64,000 nt of DNA from Agelaius tricolor. Its lineage: Eukaryota; Chordata; Aves; Passeriformes; Icteridae. The notes beneath the pieces were generated by a model. The model was not told where the DNA came from and ran no database searches. It saw only the letters and a list, made by a program, of their open reading frames with translations. Both the position numbers and the translations under genes were made by a program. Shown here piece by piece: positions 34,201 to 43,994 of this stretch; positions within the stretch are counted from its first letter, which is position 1; every line of letters starts with the position of its first letter. The stretch spans positions 5,332,001 to 5,396,000 of the forward strand of contig JALJCS010000029.1 in NCBI GenBank assembly GCA_023055355.1. The letters run 5' to 3'.

Positions 34201-36451
34201 ACCCATAGAGCCATCCTAATTAATGATTTTGGTGCAATTATCTGTGAGATTGGAACCCACAATCATCCTAATTAATGATTTTGCTGCAGTTACCTGTGAG
34301 ATTCTAACCCACAATCACCCCATTTAATGATTTTGCTGCAGTTATCTGTGAGCCTGTCATCCACAATCACCCCATTTAATGAGTTTTGGTGCAGTTATCT
34401 GTGAGATTGTAACCCACAATCACCCCATTTAATGATTTTGGCACAGAGATATCTGCGAGCCTGTAACCCTCAGTCATTTTATTTAATGATTTTGGCACAG
34501 TTATCTGTGAGATTGTTACTGGCAGAGCCACCCCATTTAATGAGTTAATTTTGGTGCAGAGTTGTCTGTGAGCCTTTAGCCCACGGAGCCACCCCATTTC
34601 CTGATTTTGGTGCAGTATGTGTGACATTGTAACCCTCAATCATTCCATTTAGTGATTTTGGTGCAGTATATGTGAGATTGTAACCCTCAATCATTCCATT
34701 TAGTGATTTTGGTGCAGTATGTGTGACATTGTAACCCTCAATCATTCCATTTAGTGATTTTGGTGCAGTATGTGTGACATTGTAACCCTCAATCATTCCA
34801 TTTAGTGATTTTGGTGCAGTTATCTGTGAGATTCTGCCCCACAGCCCCCCTGTTTAATGAGTCAGTTTTGGTGCTGTTACGGATGAGTAATGCAACGGTG
34901 CATTCTGATAAGGTGTTAATAAACCTTTTAAATTTTTGGAAGTGAGTATGATTTCTCACAGTTCTCTGTGAGCCTGTAACCTACAGAGCCACCCCAATTA
35001 ATGTGTTGGTTTTGGTGCAGTTATCTATGAGCCTGTAACCCACAATCACCCCATTTAATGAGTTGGTTTTGGTGCACAGTTATCTATGAGCCTGTAACCC
35101 ACAGAGCCACCCAAATTAATGATTTTGGTGCAGTTACCTGTGAGCCTGTAACCCCCAATCACCCCATTTAATGAGTTAGTTTTGGTGCACAGTTATCCAT
35201 GAGCCTGTAACCCCCAATCACCCCATTTAATGAGTTAGTTTTGGTGCACAGTTATCTATGAGTCTGTAACCCACAGAGCCACCCCAATTAACGATTTTGG
35301 TGCAGTTACCTGTGAGATTGTAACCCACAGCCACCCCATTTAATGAGTTGTTTTTGTCCTGACTGCTGACCTGTGGATGGAGCTGAATTAATTCTGGAAG
35401 CCAAGGCAGCAGCTACAAATTCATCCTGCACGAGTCTGGGGCAAAAAGGTTGTACTGAGAATTAGCAAATTGTCAGAGACAGCCCTGCAGTGGTTTCTGC
35501 TCCAGGGTCTGCCAAGGAGGGAGAGGGAATTTGCTCCAGGATCCAGAAAGGATCCATGGATCCAGCCCCAGGATCACGGAGCCGTTTCTCCTGCAAAGGG
35601 CAGGAGTGAAGCCCGCAGGGATCCTGCCATGGATGGGTGCCCTGCTCCTTCCCTGGGTCCTGTTGGACCCTCCCTCCATCCCCTGCCCGGCACTCAGACA
35701 CGAACCTGGCACACTCCTGTGCCTGAAGCCAAAGGAGATCCAAATGAGCTGCTCCTCTAGCAGGAGTGAGGGCACGAATATCTCGAGTGCTTTTCCTTTC
35801 CAAAGAACTTTGCAAGTTCTCCCTAAGTTGCTCTGACTCCACACAATGCACCCAAAAGGGCAGATTTGGATTTCTGACCCAGGCAAAGCAAGCACTCATT
35901 TTGATCCCGTGCCCAAATTTAAGGCAGAATCTTTGGATACCCCAATACTTTGTCACCTCAAGCTGCCAGGAGTAACTCTGTGTCACTGATCCTGGTTTTG
36001 GGACTCAGTGAGCTCACTGACCCCTAAACAGGGTGATAACTCCTAAATGGGGTGGCAAAATTTGGCATGGGGTTACAAAATTGGGCATGGGGTGATGTCC
36101 TGGCTCAGGGCAAATGTGGGAGAGAACTCCCAGAGGGGTTCCTCTAGAAAAGCAGATCCAACTGGCCAGGGCACCGGGACAGGACAAAATTGGGAATGGG
36201 GTGACAAAATTGGGAAAGGGGTGACAAAGTTGGGAAAGGGGTGACAAAATTGGGAAAAAGGTGACAAAATTGGGAAAAGGGTGACATTATAATTTTGTCA
36301 CCCACACCCAGCAGCCCTGTGCCCTGAGCTGGAGCTCTGGGAAGAGTTTTCCCAGCTGGACTGGGGAGGAGAGCTGGGCTGGGATAAAGCCGGGCTTACC
36401 TTGCAGCAGCAGGAGCAGCGGCACGGCGAGCAGCGCCCCGGGCACGCTCAT
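18701..36451 (-). CDS. CRTAM: CRTAM, complete coding sequence in nine exons, 533 codons
   Basis: CRTAM is a type I surface protein of activated T and NK cells that binds CADM1 and signals through a PDZ ligand to Scribble. The joined exons total 1602 nt including the stop, and every junction is phase 1, the Ig-superfamily pattern. The order is: signal peptide; V-type Ig domain with Cys pair in LNLNCTF and DEGIYRCFC; C-type Ig domain with Cys pair in LNLSCLT and ATATCMV; a Ser/Pro-rich stalk of about 11 repeats; one transmembrane helix followed by KLKKAHGVWK; and a tail ending ETDV. Remembered human text agrees closely (SLQWLTPSGFTIFLNE, PPPQITWLLGN, FETDGKK, MKLRKAHVIWKKEN, TLESYRSRSNNEE). Human CRTAM is 393 residues. 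The excess here lies mostly in the stalk. It sits between UBASH3B and JHY, as in mammals. Confidence 0.95.
18895..19370. other. AT-rich intron of CRTAM
   Basis: This low-complexity TTATTATTAAT-type sequence fills most of the intron between exons 9 and 8. Nothing else was seen. Confidence 0.8.
19390..19473 (-). CDS. CRTAM: CRTAM exon 8 (cytoplasmic)
   Basis: The acceptor TCCACAG ends at 19474 and donor GTAAAA begins at 19389. It encodes NDVSEQTLESYKSRSNEDSP then HEKNGQ. Human CRTAM has NEVSEHTLESYRSRSNNEE and EEKNGQ, one of the best matches in the gene. Confidence 0.95.
19675..21785. repeat. 65-bp minisatellite, about 30 units
   Basis: Units contain TGGGGATTTCTCAGCCTGA, AGAGATCACCATCATCTC and AAAATCCTGAGAGAAGAG. 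The array fills the CRTAM intron between exons 8 and 7 and ends about 60 bp from the exon 7 donor. Confidence 0.95.
21846..21992 (-). CDS. CRTAM: CRTAM exon 7 (transmembrane)
   Basis: The acceptor TTACAG ends at 21993 and donor GTGGGG begins at 21845. It encodes QNPESKGPLRKEKN, the hydrophobic run LLLPILVAALILVLLIIVLL, then the basic stop-transfer stretch VKLKKAHGVWKR. Human has MKLRKAHVIWKK. Joining to exon 8 restores E-N. Confidence 0.95.
22225..22280. repeat. (TA)n microsatellite
   Basis: About 20 near-perfect TA dinucleotides lie within CRTAM intron 6-7. Confidence 0.95.
22485..22745 (+). mobile_element. CR1 LINE 3' end
   Basis: The diagnostic text is CTGGAATGTTCTGCCCAGGG, AGGTGGTGGAGTCCCCATCC, then GGGTCTCTTCCAACCTGG and the 3'-terminal ATTCTGTG motif. 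It is truncated at its 5' end, as most CR1 copies are. Confidence 0.95.
22728..22870. repeat. ATTCTGTG/ATTCTGTA repeat at the CR1 tail
   Basis: About 16 copies of an 8-bp unit extend from the CR1 terminal octamer, an expansion of the element's own 3' repeat. Confidence 0.9.
23114..23650 (-). CDS. CRTAM: CRTAM exon 6 (expanded Ser/Pro stalk)
   Basis: The acceptor TTCAG ends at 23651 and the strong donor GTGAGT begins at 23113. It is 537 nt, phase 1 at both ends. After CKQATRLAEDAQVP it encodes about 11 units of the form SPSASPENPEIS (9-13 residues; variants KDPEIS, NDPGVS), then APAQPNLTGVTLK. This is an in-frame coding minisatellite that should form a long O-glycosylated mucin-like stalk. 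The human stalk is shorter and not built of these repeats. Confidence 0.9.
23150..23600 (-). repeat. In-frame coding minisatellite, units of 27-39 bp
   Basis: On the plus strand GGGGATGCAGAAGGGCTGGA recurs with small changes. All length changes between units are multiples of three, so the reading frame is kept throughout. Confidence 0.95.
23715..24050. repeat. 35-bp minisatellite upstream of the CRTAM stalk exon
   Basis: Units are of CCTGCTCCATGCTCTGGATT plus GTTTGGATTTTCTGC type, about nine copies. It starts about 65 bp upstream of the stalk exon acceptor. Confidence 0.9.
24336..24506 (-). CDS. CRTAM: CRTAM exon 5 (second half of IgC)
   Basis: The acceptor TCGCAG ends at 24507 and donor GTACTG begins at 24335. 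It encodes RHQLGADGKKW, STLRILSYSPGATATCMVQH and LGASFPLQGL. Human has FETDGKK, STLIIHTYGKNSTVDCI and LVAPFRF at the same points. The donor is only moderate, but its phase fits exon 6. Confidence 0.9.
24530..25150. repeat. (AAAAT)n-type simple repeat, about 620 bp
   Basis: AAAAT, AATAAAG and AAAATAC units follow on from a GAAATGAAAT run just inside the intron upstream of exon 5. Confidence 0.95.
25150..26835. other. Mostly unique CRTAM intron
   Basis: A small run of five 14-bp AAATGAACCTTTCC units lies at 25,480-25,548. The rest looks single copy. No exon was recognised. Confidence 0.6.
26840..28710. repeat. 50-bp minisatellite with a more uniform 43-bp block
   Basis: The first 1.3 kb has diverged units of GGAATTCAGTGCTGAAATTCC plus TTCATTTTATCCCAG. 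From about 28,165 the units shorten to about 43 bp (TCAGTGCTGCAATCCCAGG, ATTTGGGGTTCATTTC) and become nearly identical, suggesting recent expansion of one variant. Confidence 0.95.
28844..28975 (-). CDS. CRTAM: CRTAM exon 4 (first half of IgC)
   Basis: The acceptor CTGCAG ends at 28976 and donor GTAAGA begins at 28843. It encodes APSQPVLEMS, RGLNLSCLTQGG and RPQPQISWLLDNGIELP. Human has KPPPQITWLLGN. The cysteine and core Trp are both present. Confidence 0.95.
29025..29275. repeat. 23-bp minisatellite
   Basis: About 11 units of TTATCAGCATTATTTCTTTT begin some 50 bp upstream of the CRTAM exon 4 acceptor. Confidence 0.95.
29420..29825. repeat. 60-bp tandem array
   Basis: About seven units contain TTAGAAATCTACAGTTCTTA and AGAAACAATGGAAAACC in a CRTAM intron. 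Confidence 0.9.
29880..30265. repeat. About 100-bp tandem array
   Basis: About four units contain GAGAACCAGCTCTATGAACA or a variant, AGAGAGATAATAATTG and runs of TTGAATTG. Confidence 0.9.
30375..30525. repeat. 12-bp minisatellite
   Basis: Twelve GGAAAAATTGGT / GGAAAAATTGAT units lie about 65 bp downstream of the CRTAM exon 3 donor. Confidence 0.95.
30590..30742 (-). CDS. CRTAM: CRTAM exon 3 (second half of IgV)
   Basis: The acceptor TGGCAG ends at 30743 and donor GTAAGT begins at 30589. It encodes RYKLLRYSKEELSIQLSNL then QQDEGIYRCFCY, the D-x-G-x-Y-x-C signature that completes the V domain. Its phase-1 ends match exons 2 and 4. Confidence 0.95.
30750..31375. other. CRTAM intron, unique then AT-rich
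   Basis: Unique sequence runs to about 31,150. Low-complexity TTTAATTTATT follows to 31,370. No gene feature was seen. Confidence 0.6.
31376..31975 (+). mobile_element. Solo LTR with a partly duplicated 5' end
   Basis: A block from GCAGTTCTTTAG to CAATTCCTCTCCAGG occurs twice (31,371 and 31,602). It leads into AGCTGGAATTGGCAGATTC, TTATAAAAGTGTG (TATA-like) and TCCATTTTGGG. The layout matches the LTRs at 56.1 and 59.3 kb. No internal retroviral coding sequence was seen. The ends are approximate. Confidence 0.65.
32139..32291 (-). CDS. CRTAM: CRTAM exon 2 (first half of IgV)
   Basis: The acceptor GGCAG ends at 32292 and donor GTGAGT begins at 32138. It encodes 51 codons with EGENLNLNCTFS (first Ig cysteine), FTLQWLNP (core Trp) and FTIFLNAQQ. 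NCT and two NFT glycosylation sequons are present. Human CRTAM has SLQWLTPSGFTIFLNE here. Confidence 0.95.
32310..33830. other. CRTAM first intron, mostly unique, with a CR1 remnant
   Basis: At about 32,692-32,740 a short CR1 3' fragment is visible (TTAAGGTCCCTTCCAACCC). The rest appears single copy. No further exon was found. Confidence 0.6.
33830..35360. repeat. 55-70-bp minisatellite, about 25 units
   Basis: Units contain TTTAATGAGTTTGGTGCAG, TTATCTGTGAG and TGTAACCCACAATCACCCC. A small block at 34,600-34,810 has four almost identical units, a local recent expansion. Confidence 0.95.
36160..36290. repeat. 18-bp minisatellite
   Basis: About six units of GGGGTGACAAAATTGGGAAA lie 110 bp downstream of the CRTAM exon 1 donor. 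Confidence 0.95.
36400..36451 (-). CDS. CRTAM: CRTAM exon 1 (signal peptide)
   Basis: ATG lies at 36451-36449 and the donor is CAAG/GTAAGC with GT at 36399. It encodes MSVPGALLAVPLLLLLQ plus one base, a typical hydrophobic signal core. GAGCT/GGGCT pentamer repeats run right up to the start codon. Confidence 0.9.
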
Positions 36452-36690
36452 GCTGGGCTGGGCTGGGCTTGGCTGAGCTGAGCTTGGCTGGGCTGAGCTT
36501 GGCTGAGCTTGGCTGGGCTGAGCTGAGCTGAGCTTGGCTGGGGTCGGATGAGCTTGGCTGAGCTGAGCTGAGCTCGGCTGGGCTGAGGTGAGCCGGGCTC
36601 GGATGAGTTGAGCCGGGTTCGGAGGAGCTGAGCTGAGCTGAGCTGAGCTTTGCTGGGCTGAGCTTGGCTGGGCTCGGCTTCCCCTGCGCG
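36450..36690. repeat. GAGCT/GGGCT pentamer array at the CRTAM start
   Basis: There is 240 bp of five-base steps GGGCT, GAGCT and TGGCT on the plus strand, with AGCT occurring many times. It covers the likely CRTAM 5' UTR. The pentamers are those of mammalian immunoglobulin switch regions, but the G-rich strand is the CRTAM template strand. Confidence 0.9.
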
Positions 36691-36960
36691 CTCTCCGCGC
36701 TCCTTTTGAGCGCATTTCCCGTGCCTTCAGCCGCCCCAGGGTCGCTGTCCCTTCCCTCTGCCCCCAGCCCGCGTTTCCTCTGCGGTGGCGGCGCGGAGCC
36801 CGCGGTGACCTCACGGAACCGGTGGGCGACAGCAGCGGGGACTCGGAGTTTCAGCGATGCCCCCGGCTCAGCCCGGGCAGGGAGGAGGGAAAAGGGCAGG
36901 GAAAGGTGGGGTGGGGTCACCCTGAGGCTGGGGTGGCCGGGGTTTCGTTCCCCGGGTCAG
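36690..36960 (-). promoter_or_regulatory. CpG-rich probable CRTAM promoter
   Basis: This GC- and CpG-rich block (GGTGGCGGCGCGGAGCCCGC, CCTCACGGAACCGG) sits immediately upstream of the pentamer array and CRTAM exon 1. No clear TATA box was seen. The transcription start was not located. Confidence 0.5.
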
Positions 36961-36999
36961 GGAGGCAGCGCGCACTCGGTGGATGGGGCAAGACTGCTT

Positions 37000-37985
37000 A
37001 AAAACCGGCTTTAATTTTTTAATCCGTCCATTTTAAATGCCCGGATTATAAAAATGACACTTGTGGATGTGGCAAGGCAGTTTAAAACCCATTTTAAATG
37101 ATTGGATTAAAAAAAAAAGTCACTCGTGGATGTGGCAAGGCAGTTTAAAAACCCATTTTAAATACCTGGATTATAAAAATAACACTTGTGGATGTGGCAA
37201 GGCTGCTTGAAAACTCATTTTAAATCCTTGGATTAAAAAACATCACTAATGGTGGTAGCAAGGCTGCCTAAAACCCATTTTTAATTCCTGGATTATAAAA
37301 AATCACTTGTGGATGTGGCAAGGCAGTTTAAAACCCATGTTAAATCCTTAGATTAAAAAGTGTCACTCGTGGATGTGGGAAAGATGCTTAAAATTAATTT
37401 TAAATCCTTGGATTAAAAATGTGTCACTCGTGGAAGTGGCAAGGCTGCTTAAAACCCATTTTAAATGCCTGGATTATAAAAATGACACTTGTGGAAGTGG
37501 CAAGGTTACTTGAAAATGCATTTTAAATCCTTGGATTAAAAAAAAAAAAGTCACCCGTGGATGTGGCAAGGCTGCTTAAAAACCCATTTGAAACACCTGG
37601 ATTATAAAAATGACCCTTGTGGATTTGGCAAGGCAGCTTAAAACCCATTTATAATGCCAGGATTATTAAATGTTACTCGTGGAAGTGGCAAGGCTGCTTG
37701 AAAATGCATTTTAAATCCTTGGATTAAAAAAAAAAAAGTCACTTGTGGATGTGGCAAGGCTGCTTAAAAACCCACTTTAAATCCCTGGACTAAAAAAAAA
37801 CCACCAAAAATGTCACCCGTGGATGTGGCAAGGCTGCTTAAAAACCCATTTGAAAGGCCTGGATTATAAAAATGACCCTTGTGGATATGGCAAGGCAGCT
37901 TAAAACCCATTTTAAATACCTGGATTATAAAAATGACCCTTGTGGATATGGCAAGGCAGCTTAAAATCCATTTTAAACATCTGGA
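37000..37985. repeat. 62-bp minisatellite, about 15 units
   Basis: Units contain GTGGATGTGGCAAGGC, TTTAAAACCCATTTTAAAT and GGATTATAAAAATGACAC. It lies just upstream of the CRTAM promoter. Confidence 0.95.
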
Positions 37986-38082
37986 TTAAAAAGGAAAAGT
38001 CCCTTTTGTGCCACTGTGCCAGGAGGTTTTTGGGTGGCTGTGCCAGGGGATGCTGCAGGAACAGCACAGGGAAATCGAAACG

Positions 38083-38213
38083 AGACTGTTGAACACAAAA
38101 CCCCCAAGAAAACCCAAAAATGCTGAAGAAAATAAGATTTTTCTCCCTGTGAATTGCTCACACCTAATTCGAGACGAGACTACAATTGTCAAAATATTTC
38201 CCAACCATCCCAA
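38083..38213 (+). repeat. Dispersed direct repeat, copy 1 (130 bp)
   Basis: The block from GAGACTGTTGAACACAAAAC to CAAAATATTTCCCAACCATC recurs at 40,541-40,671 in the same orientation, with only a few differences. Confidence 0.9.
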
Positions 38214-38529
38214 AGGGAATCGGTGCCTGTGCCTGGGGCTGGGAGAGGAGGGAAGGGGGCGCCAGCAGCTCCCAGGGCCACAATTCGGGATTTTCCTTGC
38301 AGGTCTGATAATTCCAGCCTGGTGCCCCCTCAGCTGTGTGATAACATCGCAGGTATCTGAGTTTACCTCGTGATTTGTGATTTCCCAAAAAGAGAATTTT
38401 TGGCAGATCCTCCTTTGGAACTGCTCAGAATTCAGTCAAAATAAACGGAATTTAATAAGATAGTGGTGGCTTAAAAGCTGTGTGTGCTTGAGTGAAGTGG
38501 ACAAAATTAATTATAAAAACAAGGTGTGT

Positions 38530-38815
38530 TTTATTATTACTATTATATTATTTATTATATATATTATATATATTATATATATAATATATATAATATATTA
38601 TATATAATATATATTATATATTATAATATATAATATACATAATATATTATAATATATATAATATATATAATATAATATATAATATATAATATATAATATA
38701 TAATATATAAAATATAATATATATAATATAATAAATATATAATATATATTATATTTATTATATATATTATTATATTATATTATTATTATATTATTTATTA
38801 TTATTTCCCATGAAA
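38530..38815. repeat. (TATAATA)n AT microsatellite
   Basis: Almost pure TATATAATATAT-type sequence, about 280 bp. Confidence 0.95.
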
Positions 38816-38819
38816 TTTC

Positions 38820-40540
38820 ATCACTCGGAGGGTGTTTGGATGATAAATCTGTGTTTTTTGTGTTCATCATCAGGAATCAGTTCTACTGGAAAACAGAGCT
38901 GCAGGTCATGGATTTGAAACGGAATTGAAAGAAAAAAAAAGAAATAAAATTGGGTTGAAAGGAAAAAAAAATAAAAATTAAAACCCAGATTAAGATGGAT
39001 GTGTTGGAAAAGCGAGTTTGGCTTGAAAGTCGTGGCTTCAGTTCCAGACCTGAGAGTGAAATAATTCCGGGGAAAATCTGAATTCAGAGGGAAAATCCCA
39101 TCCCCGAGCACGGAGAGCGGGAGTGGGGAGGATTTTGTGCCATCTGCTGTCAAGGGAGCGAATTTCAGCCTCAGAAAAAAAAAAGGGAAAATGCAGCTCA
39201 AAGCCCCAGCGCGCTCCGGAGGAAATCCGGAATAGGAAAAGTGCTCGCATCTGCATTAAATCTGCATTAAATCTGCATTAAATCAGCCACGAGGTGTTTG
39301 TGCCTGACTCCCGAGAGTTCCATTTAATGTGAGGAGAGAATCAGAACGCAGTGGTTGTTCCAGGTGGTTTGAACAGCACTCAGAACTGAGATTAAAAACA
39401 ACCACCCACCCTCCCCTTGCCTGCCCCAGCCCTAAAATAAAAAAATACAGATGTCACAGGTAATTACAGCTGGTTTTGGCAATACAGGTATTGGGGTTTT
39501 TTTTTTTAAACGGCGAACTTTTTTTTTTTTTCTCTCTCAAATAAATACAGTCTGCTCACACTAAATAAAATAAACCAAAATCCATGATGAACAGAATGGT
39601 ACAAGGGGAAAATGAAACAAAACAAAAAACAAAAAAGGAAAAGGAGCTGTTGATAACATCAAGTCTGAGGAGATGTCATGGAGAGAAAGTTCAGAAAGTA
39701 CTGAAATAATGAGAAATAATGAGAAATAATAAAGGAACTGGCTGAGTATTTTCTGTTGTGGGTCATGAAGAGTCCCTGGGGGATGAATTTGAGGAAGTGG
39801 GGAGCAGCAAGAAGTGATCTGGAGCCTTTGCAGCCGGGCTGGTAATTAACAGCCACTGTTAATTGCATTTCTTGTGTTCAGTGACTGCTCCCCCATCTCC
39901 TCCCTGTACTTCATTCCCTCAGTGCCTCTTTTGAAAGAAATCCAACCAAACCAGGAACCAAAGGAATTCTCTGGGGATGAATTCACCACTTCCTTTAAAT
40001 TCACCAGAATTTCATAGCAGGAGAGCCCTGGCCCCTGTCTGAAACTGCTCCGTGCCACTGAAAAGGGAAATACCAATTTTTACTGAAATTATCATGGTCT
40101 GGATCCTCATTTTGCATAAACAAGCAAAGCTCTGTTCATTTGAGTGTAAAGTCAATTTAATTCTTGGTTTTTTGTTTGTTTGGTTTTTTTTTCTATGCCA
40201 TACATTGCAAATTATTAAAATTAACCCTTTATTCTCGGCAGGTTTGCAGCTTTTCTTTCCTTAATTGTGGAGAGAGGGAAAAACCTGGGAAGTGCTGATA
40301 GAATAAAAGTTGGGATCTGATGCAGCTCACAGTGAAGGAAAAGATTTTGGAAGGCTCAAGTTTAATGTTCTGGGACAAACCACTGCAGTGACACCAAATC
40401 CACATTAATGAGCATTAAATCCACATTAATGGGGTGAAAATGAAGCAGCAATTCTTTTGTCCTCTCAACCTCTCAGTTATAAATTTTAAAAGGAACAACA
40501 TTTTCTCTCTTTTTTTCCACCCAAAAAGCCCTTTCAACAC
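38820..40540. other. Unique intergenic or distal UBASH3B 3'-UTR sequence
   Basis: This is single-copy sequence with several minus-strand AATAAA and TTTATTTA motifs near 39,540-39,580. Mammalian UBASH3B has a long 3' UTR as I remember it, so part of this may belong to its transcript. That is inference only. Confidence 0.3.
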
Positions 40541-40671
40541 GAGACTGTTGAACACAAAACCCCCAAGAAAACTCAAAAAATGCTGAAGAAAATAAGATTT
40601 TTCTCCCTGTGATTCCTGACACCTAATTCGAGATGAGACTACAATTGTCAAAATATTTCCCAAACATCCAA
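40541..40671 (+). repeat. Dispersed direct repeat, copy 2
   Basis: This is the partner of 38,083-38,213, followed by a short (TA)n run. The identity of the element is unknown to me. Confidence 0.9.
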
Positions 40672-40689
40672 AAATATATATATATATAT

Positions 40690-41340
40690 ATTTAAAGAAG
40701 AGTATTTGAACATCTACCTCCCCAACCAGAACACATTTTTTTCTCTATTATTTTATCAAAGAGCAGCTGACACCACTCAAATTGTACATTCAGCTTTTGC
40801 TCCCTCTCTATTTCGTGCTCCTGAAAATCTCCTTTTAATGTCACTCAACTCCAGCAGGATCTGAGATAAATAAATATTAGAACACAACAATATTTCCTGC
40901 CCCAATTTTTACACAAAATTCTGGAGAATTCACACGCCTCAGCGACCAAATTTTTTCTCTTTTTTTTTTGGTGTGATTGTCAAATATTTAATTTTTTGTT
41001 TGTTTGTTTTTTGCATGGATGAAAACAAGCCAGAAATGCTCTTCAGAATGTCTGCACACAGCAAAAAAAAAATTTAAATGACAATTAAAAATGAACCTGG
41101 CAGCAATAAAACCACACAGGAGCAGGTTGGGGTTTTTTATTTCGCTGTCCTGAATTTTCTCCCTGACTTTTCAGTCCCATCCCTGCTGTAATAAAGCACT
41201 TATGAGTGGCCTAAGGTGTGTTACACAGTCCTAAAAGTAGAAATAATGGAATTTTCATCCTGTGGATTGTGGGCATAGCTGGGATAGTGGCCAGGATGGG
41301 CTCAGGGTGGGCTCCAAACTGAGCTCAGCCCCTCTGGGGT
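40690..41340. other. Intergenic, no feature recognised
   Basis: AT-rich single-copy sequence with T and A runs. No exon, LTR or array was seen. Confidence 0.5.
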
Positions 41341-41344
41341 TGCT

Positions 41345-42225
41345 CCAGCCCCATTTTCTCCTTTTTGGGGGTTTTTTCCATCCCAATTTTCTCCTCTCTT
41401 GGGGTTTTTTTTCATCCCAATTTTCTCCTCTTTTGGGGTTTGCTCCATCCCAAATTTCTTCTCTTTTTGGGGTTTGCTCCGTCCCAATTTTCTCCTTTTT
41501 TGGGGTTTTTTTCCATCCCAATTTTCTCCTTTTTTGGGGTTTGCTCCAGCCCAATTTTCTCCTTTTTTGGGGTTTGCTCTAGCCCAATGGTTTCTCCTCT
41601 TTTGGGGTTTTCTCCATCCAATTGTTTCTCCTCTTTTTGGGGTTTTCTCCATCCCAATTTTCTCCTCTTTTGGGATTTGCCCCAGCCCAATGGTTTCTCC
41701 TCTTTTTGGGGTTTTTTTCCATCCCAATTTTCTCCTCTTTTGGGATTTGCTCCATCCCAAATTTCTACTCTTTTTGGGGTTTGCTCTATCCCAATTTTCT
41801 CCTTTTTTGGGGTTTGCTCTAGCCCAATGGTTTCTCCTCTTTTGGGGTTTTCTCCATCCCAATTTTCTCCTCTCTTGGGGTTTGCTCCATCCCAATGTTT
41901 TCCCCTCCTTTGGGGTTTTTTCTGTACCAATTTTCTCCTCTTTTGAGATTTGTTCCATGCCAATTGTTTCTCCTCTTTTTGGGTTTTTTTCCATCCCATT
42001 TTTCTCCTCTTTTGGGATTTGTTCCATGCCAATTGTTTCTCCTCTTTTGGGGTTTTCTCCATCCCAATTTTCTCCTCTTTTGGGATTTGCTCCATGCCAA
42101 TTGTTTCTCCTCTTTTGGGGTTTTCTCCATCCCAATTTTCTCCTCTCTTGGGGTTTTCTCCATCCCAATTTTCTTCCCTCTTTTGGGTTTTTTTCCATCC
42201 CAATTTTCTCCTCTTTAGGGAAGCT
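41345..42225. repeat. 40-bp minisatellite
   Basis: About 22 units of TTTCTCCTCTTTTGGGGTTT plus GCTCCATCCCAA type. Lysine-rich open frames across it on the minus strand are repeat shadows. Confidence 0.95.
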
Positions 42226-42719
42226 GGAACTGCCGTTTTTGTCACTCCCTGGTTGTTGTGGCAGCTTGGGGGAGGTGACACCAGCCCTGCCCAAAGGGAA
42301 CATCCACCAAAACACCACAAAAACTTGATTTTCCTATGATTAATAAACATCAAACCTGGGCCTCTCACCCATTTCAAACACTTCAGCACTTTGAGCAGAG
42401 GCAGAGCTGGGAAAGGATGGCAGAAATGCAGAAATTTCTCCTGGAACACCCCAACGTGCCTTGGATGCTGCTTTTTGTTTAATTCTTTTGTGGTTTTCAC
42501 ACTTTTAAAAATTATTTTGTATTTGTTGCCCAGAGCAGCTGTGGCTGCTCCATCCCAAGGTTTTCTCCCACCCAAACCATTCTGGGATCATTTTGTTCCC
42601 GGGAATGCTCAGACTTTGGCCCAAACCAAGGCAGGAGTGGGCCTAAATCTCTTCCATCCCGTTTAAACCCAGTTTTAAATACCTGCTGACAAACCTGAAG
42701 TGCCTGCAGCAATTTTTTG

Positions 42720-43375
42720 ACCAAAGCTGATAATTTTAGATAATTCTATCACCAAATAATTTATAATTTATTGATAATTTATCACCAAATAATTGATAAT
42801 TTACAATTTATTGAAAATTGCAAATCAATTTTCATCATTAATTATTTAATTTATTTTAATTTTAATTTTTTATTTTTATTTTAATTTAATTTAATAATTA
42901 ATTTGTCATCAAATAATTGATAATTTGCCACCAAAGCTGAAAATTTGAGATAATTCGATCTCCATATAATTTATAATTTATTGATGATTCATCACCAAAG
43001 CTGATAATTTTAGGTAATTCTGTCACCAAATAATTTATAATTTATTGTTAATTTATCACCAAATAATTGATAATTTACAATTTATTGAAAACTGATAATT
43101 TATCATCAAATAATTGATAATTTGCCACCAAAGCTGAAAATTTTAGATAATTCTATCTCCATATAATTTATAATTTATTGATAATCTACCACCAAAGCTG
43201 ATAATTTTAGGTAATTCTGTCTCCAAATAATTTGTAATTTATTGATAATTGATAATTTATCACCAAATAATTGATAATTTATCACCAAAGCTGAAAATTT
43301 TAGATAATTCTATCTCCATATAATTTATAATTTATTGATGATTTATCACCAAAGCTGATAATTTTAGGTAATTCT
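42720..43375. repeat. AT-rich tandem array, units about 90-120 bp
   Basis: Units contain CACCAAAGCTGATAATTTTA, GATAATTCTATCTCC and AATAATTTATAATTTATTG. Confidence 0.9.
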
Positions 43376-43994
43376 AATCCTAAAAACCCCTGCTCTGCTG
43401 CCACTTTAGGTTATAAATACCCACTCTGGTGTATTTTGGGTTTTTTTAGCATCCTGCAGGCTCTGGCACCAAAGGATTCCCCTTGGGATCCCAAACTTCT
43501 TGGTTAGAGATGGAAATTCTCCTTTTCCACCTTCCCCCCAATCCCAACCCTTCCCTCCTTGGATAATCACATCAAATGTTGTTCCTAAATTGAAATGTGC
43601 TGGTTTTTGGGGTTTTTTTGTAGCTGTTTTGTCTTTATGACAGGTGGAGCTTGGGAATGGAGGGTGAGGAGGAAAAGCCCTCGGAATTCCATGGAATTCC
43701 TGCTGAATTCCAGCAGCTTTTCCATCCCATCATCCCTGGAGCACCCTGCAGCATCTCCCCAGGGCTGCCAAAGGGACACAGAGCCACTCCTGAATGGCCA
43801 GCACAAAAAATCCCAATAGAAAAGGGAAAAAAAACCAAAAAAAAACCCTTTTCCAAAGCCTTCTGAAAGGAATTTAAACAGCACAAACCTCTGGGCACAC
43901 GGGTGGGTTTCAATAACCAAAATAAAGGACTAAAAACCCCAAATCTGAACTTCCTAAATCCCTCAGGTTCGGCTGGAAAAGTCTTCTTTTATTT

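Noticed and set aside
41302..42575. Lysine/glycine-rich open frames of 338 and 387 codons on the minus strand
   Set aside because: Translation of the 40-bp minisatellite in overlapping frames; opposite-strand frames are equally open.
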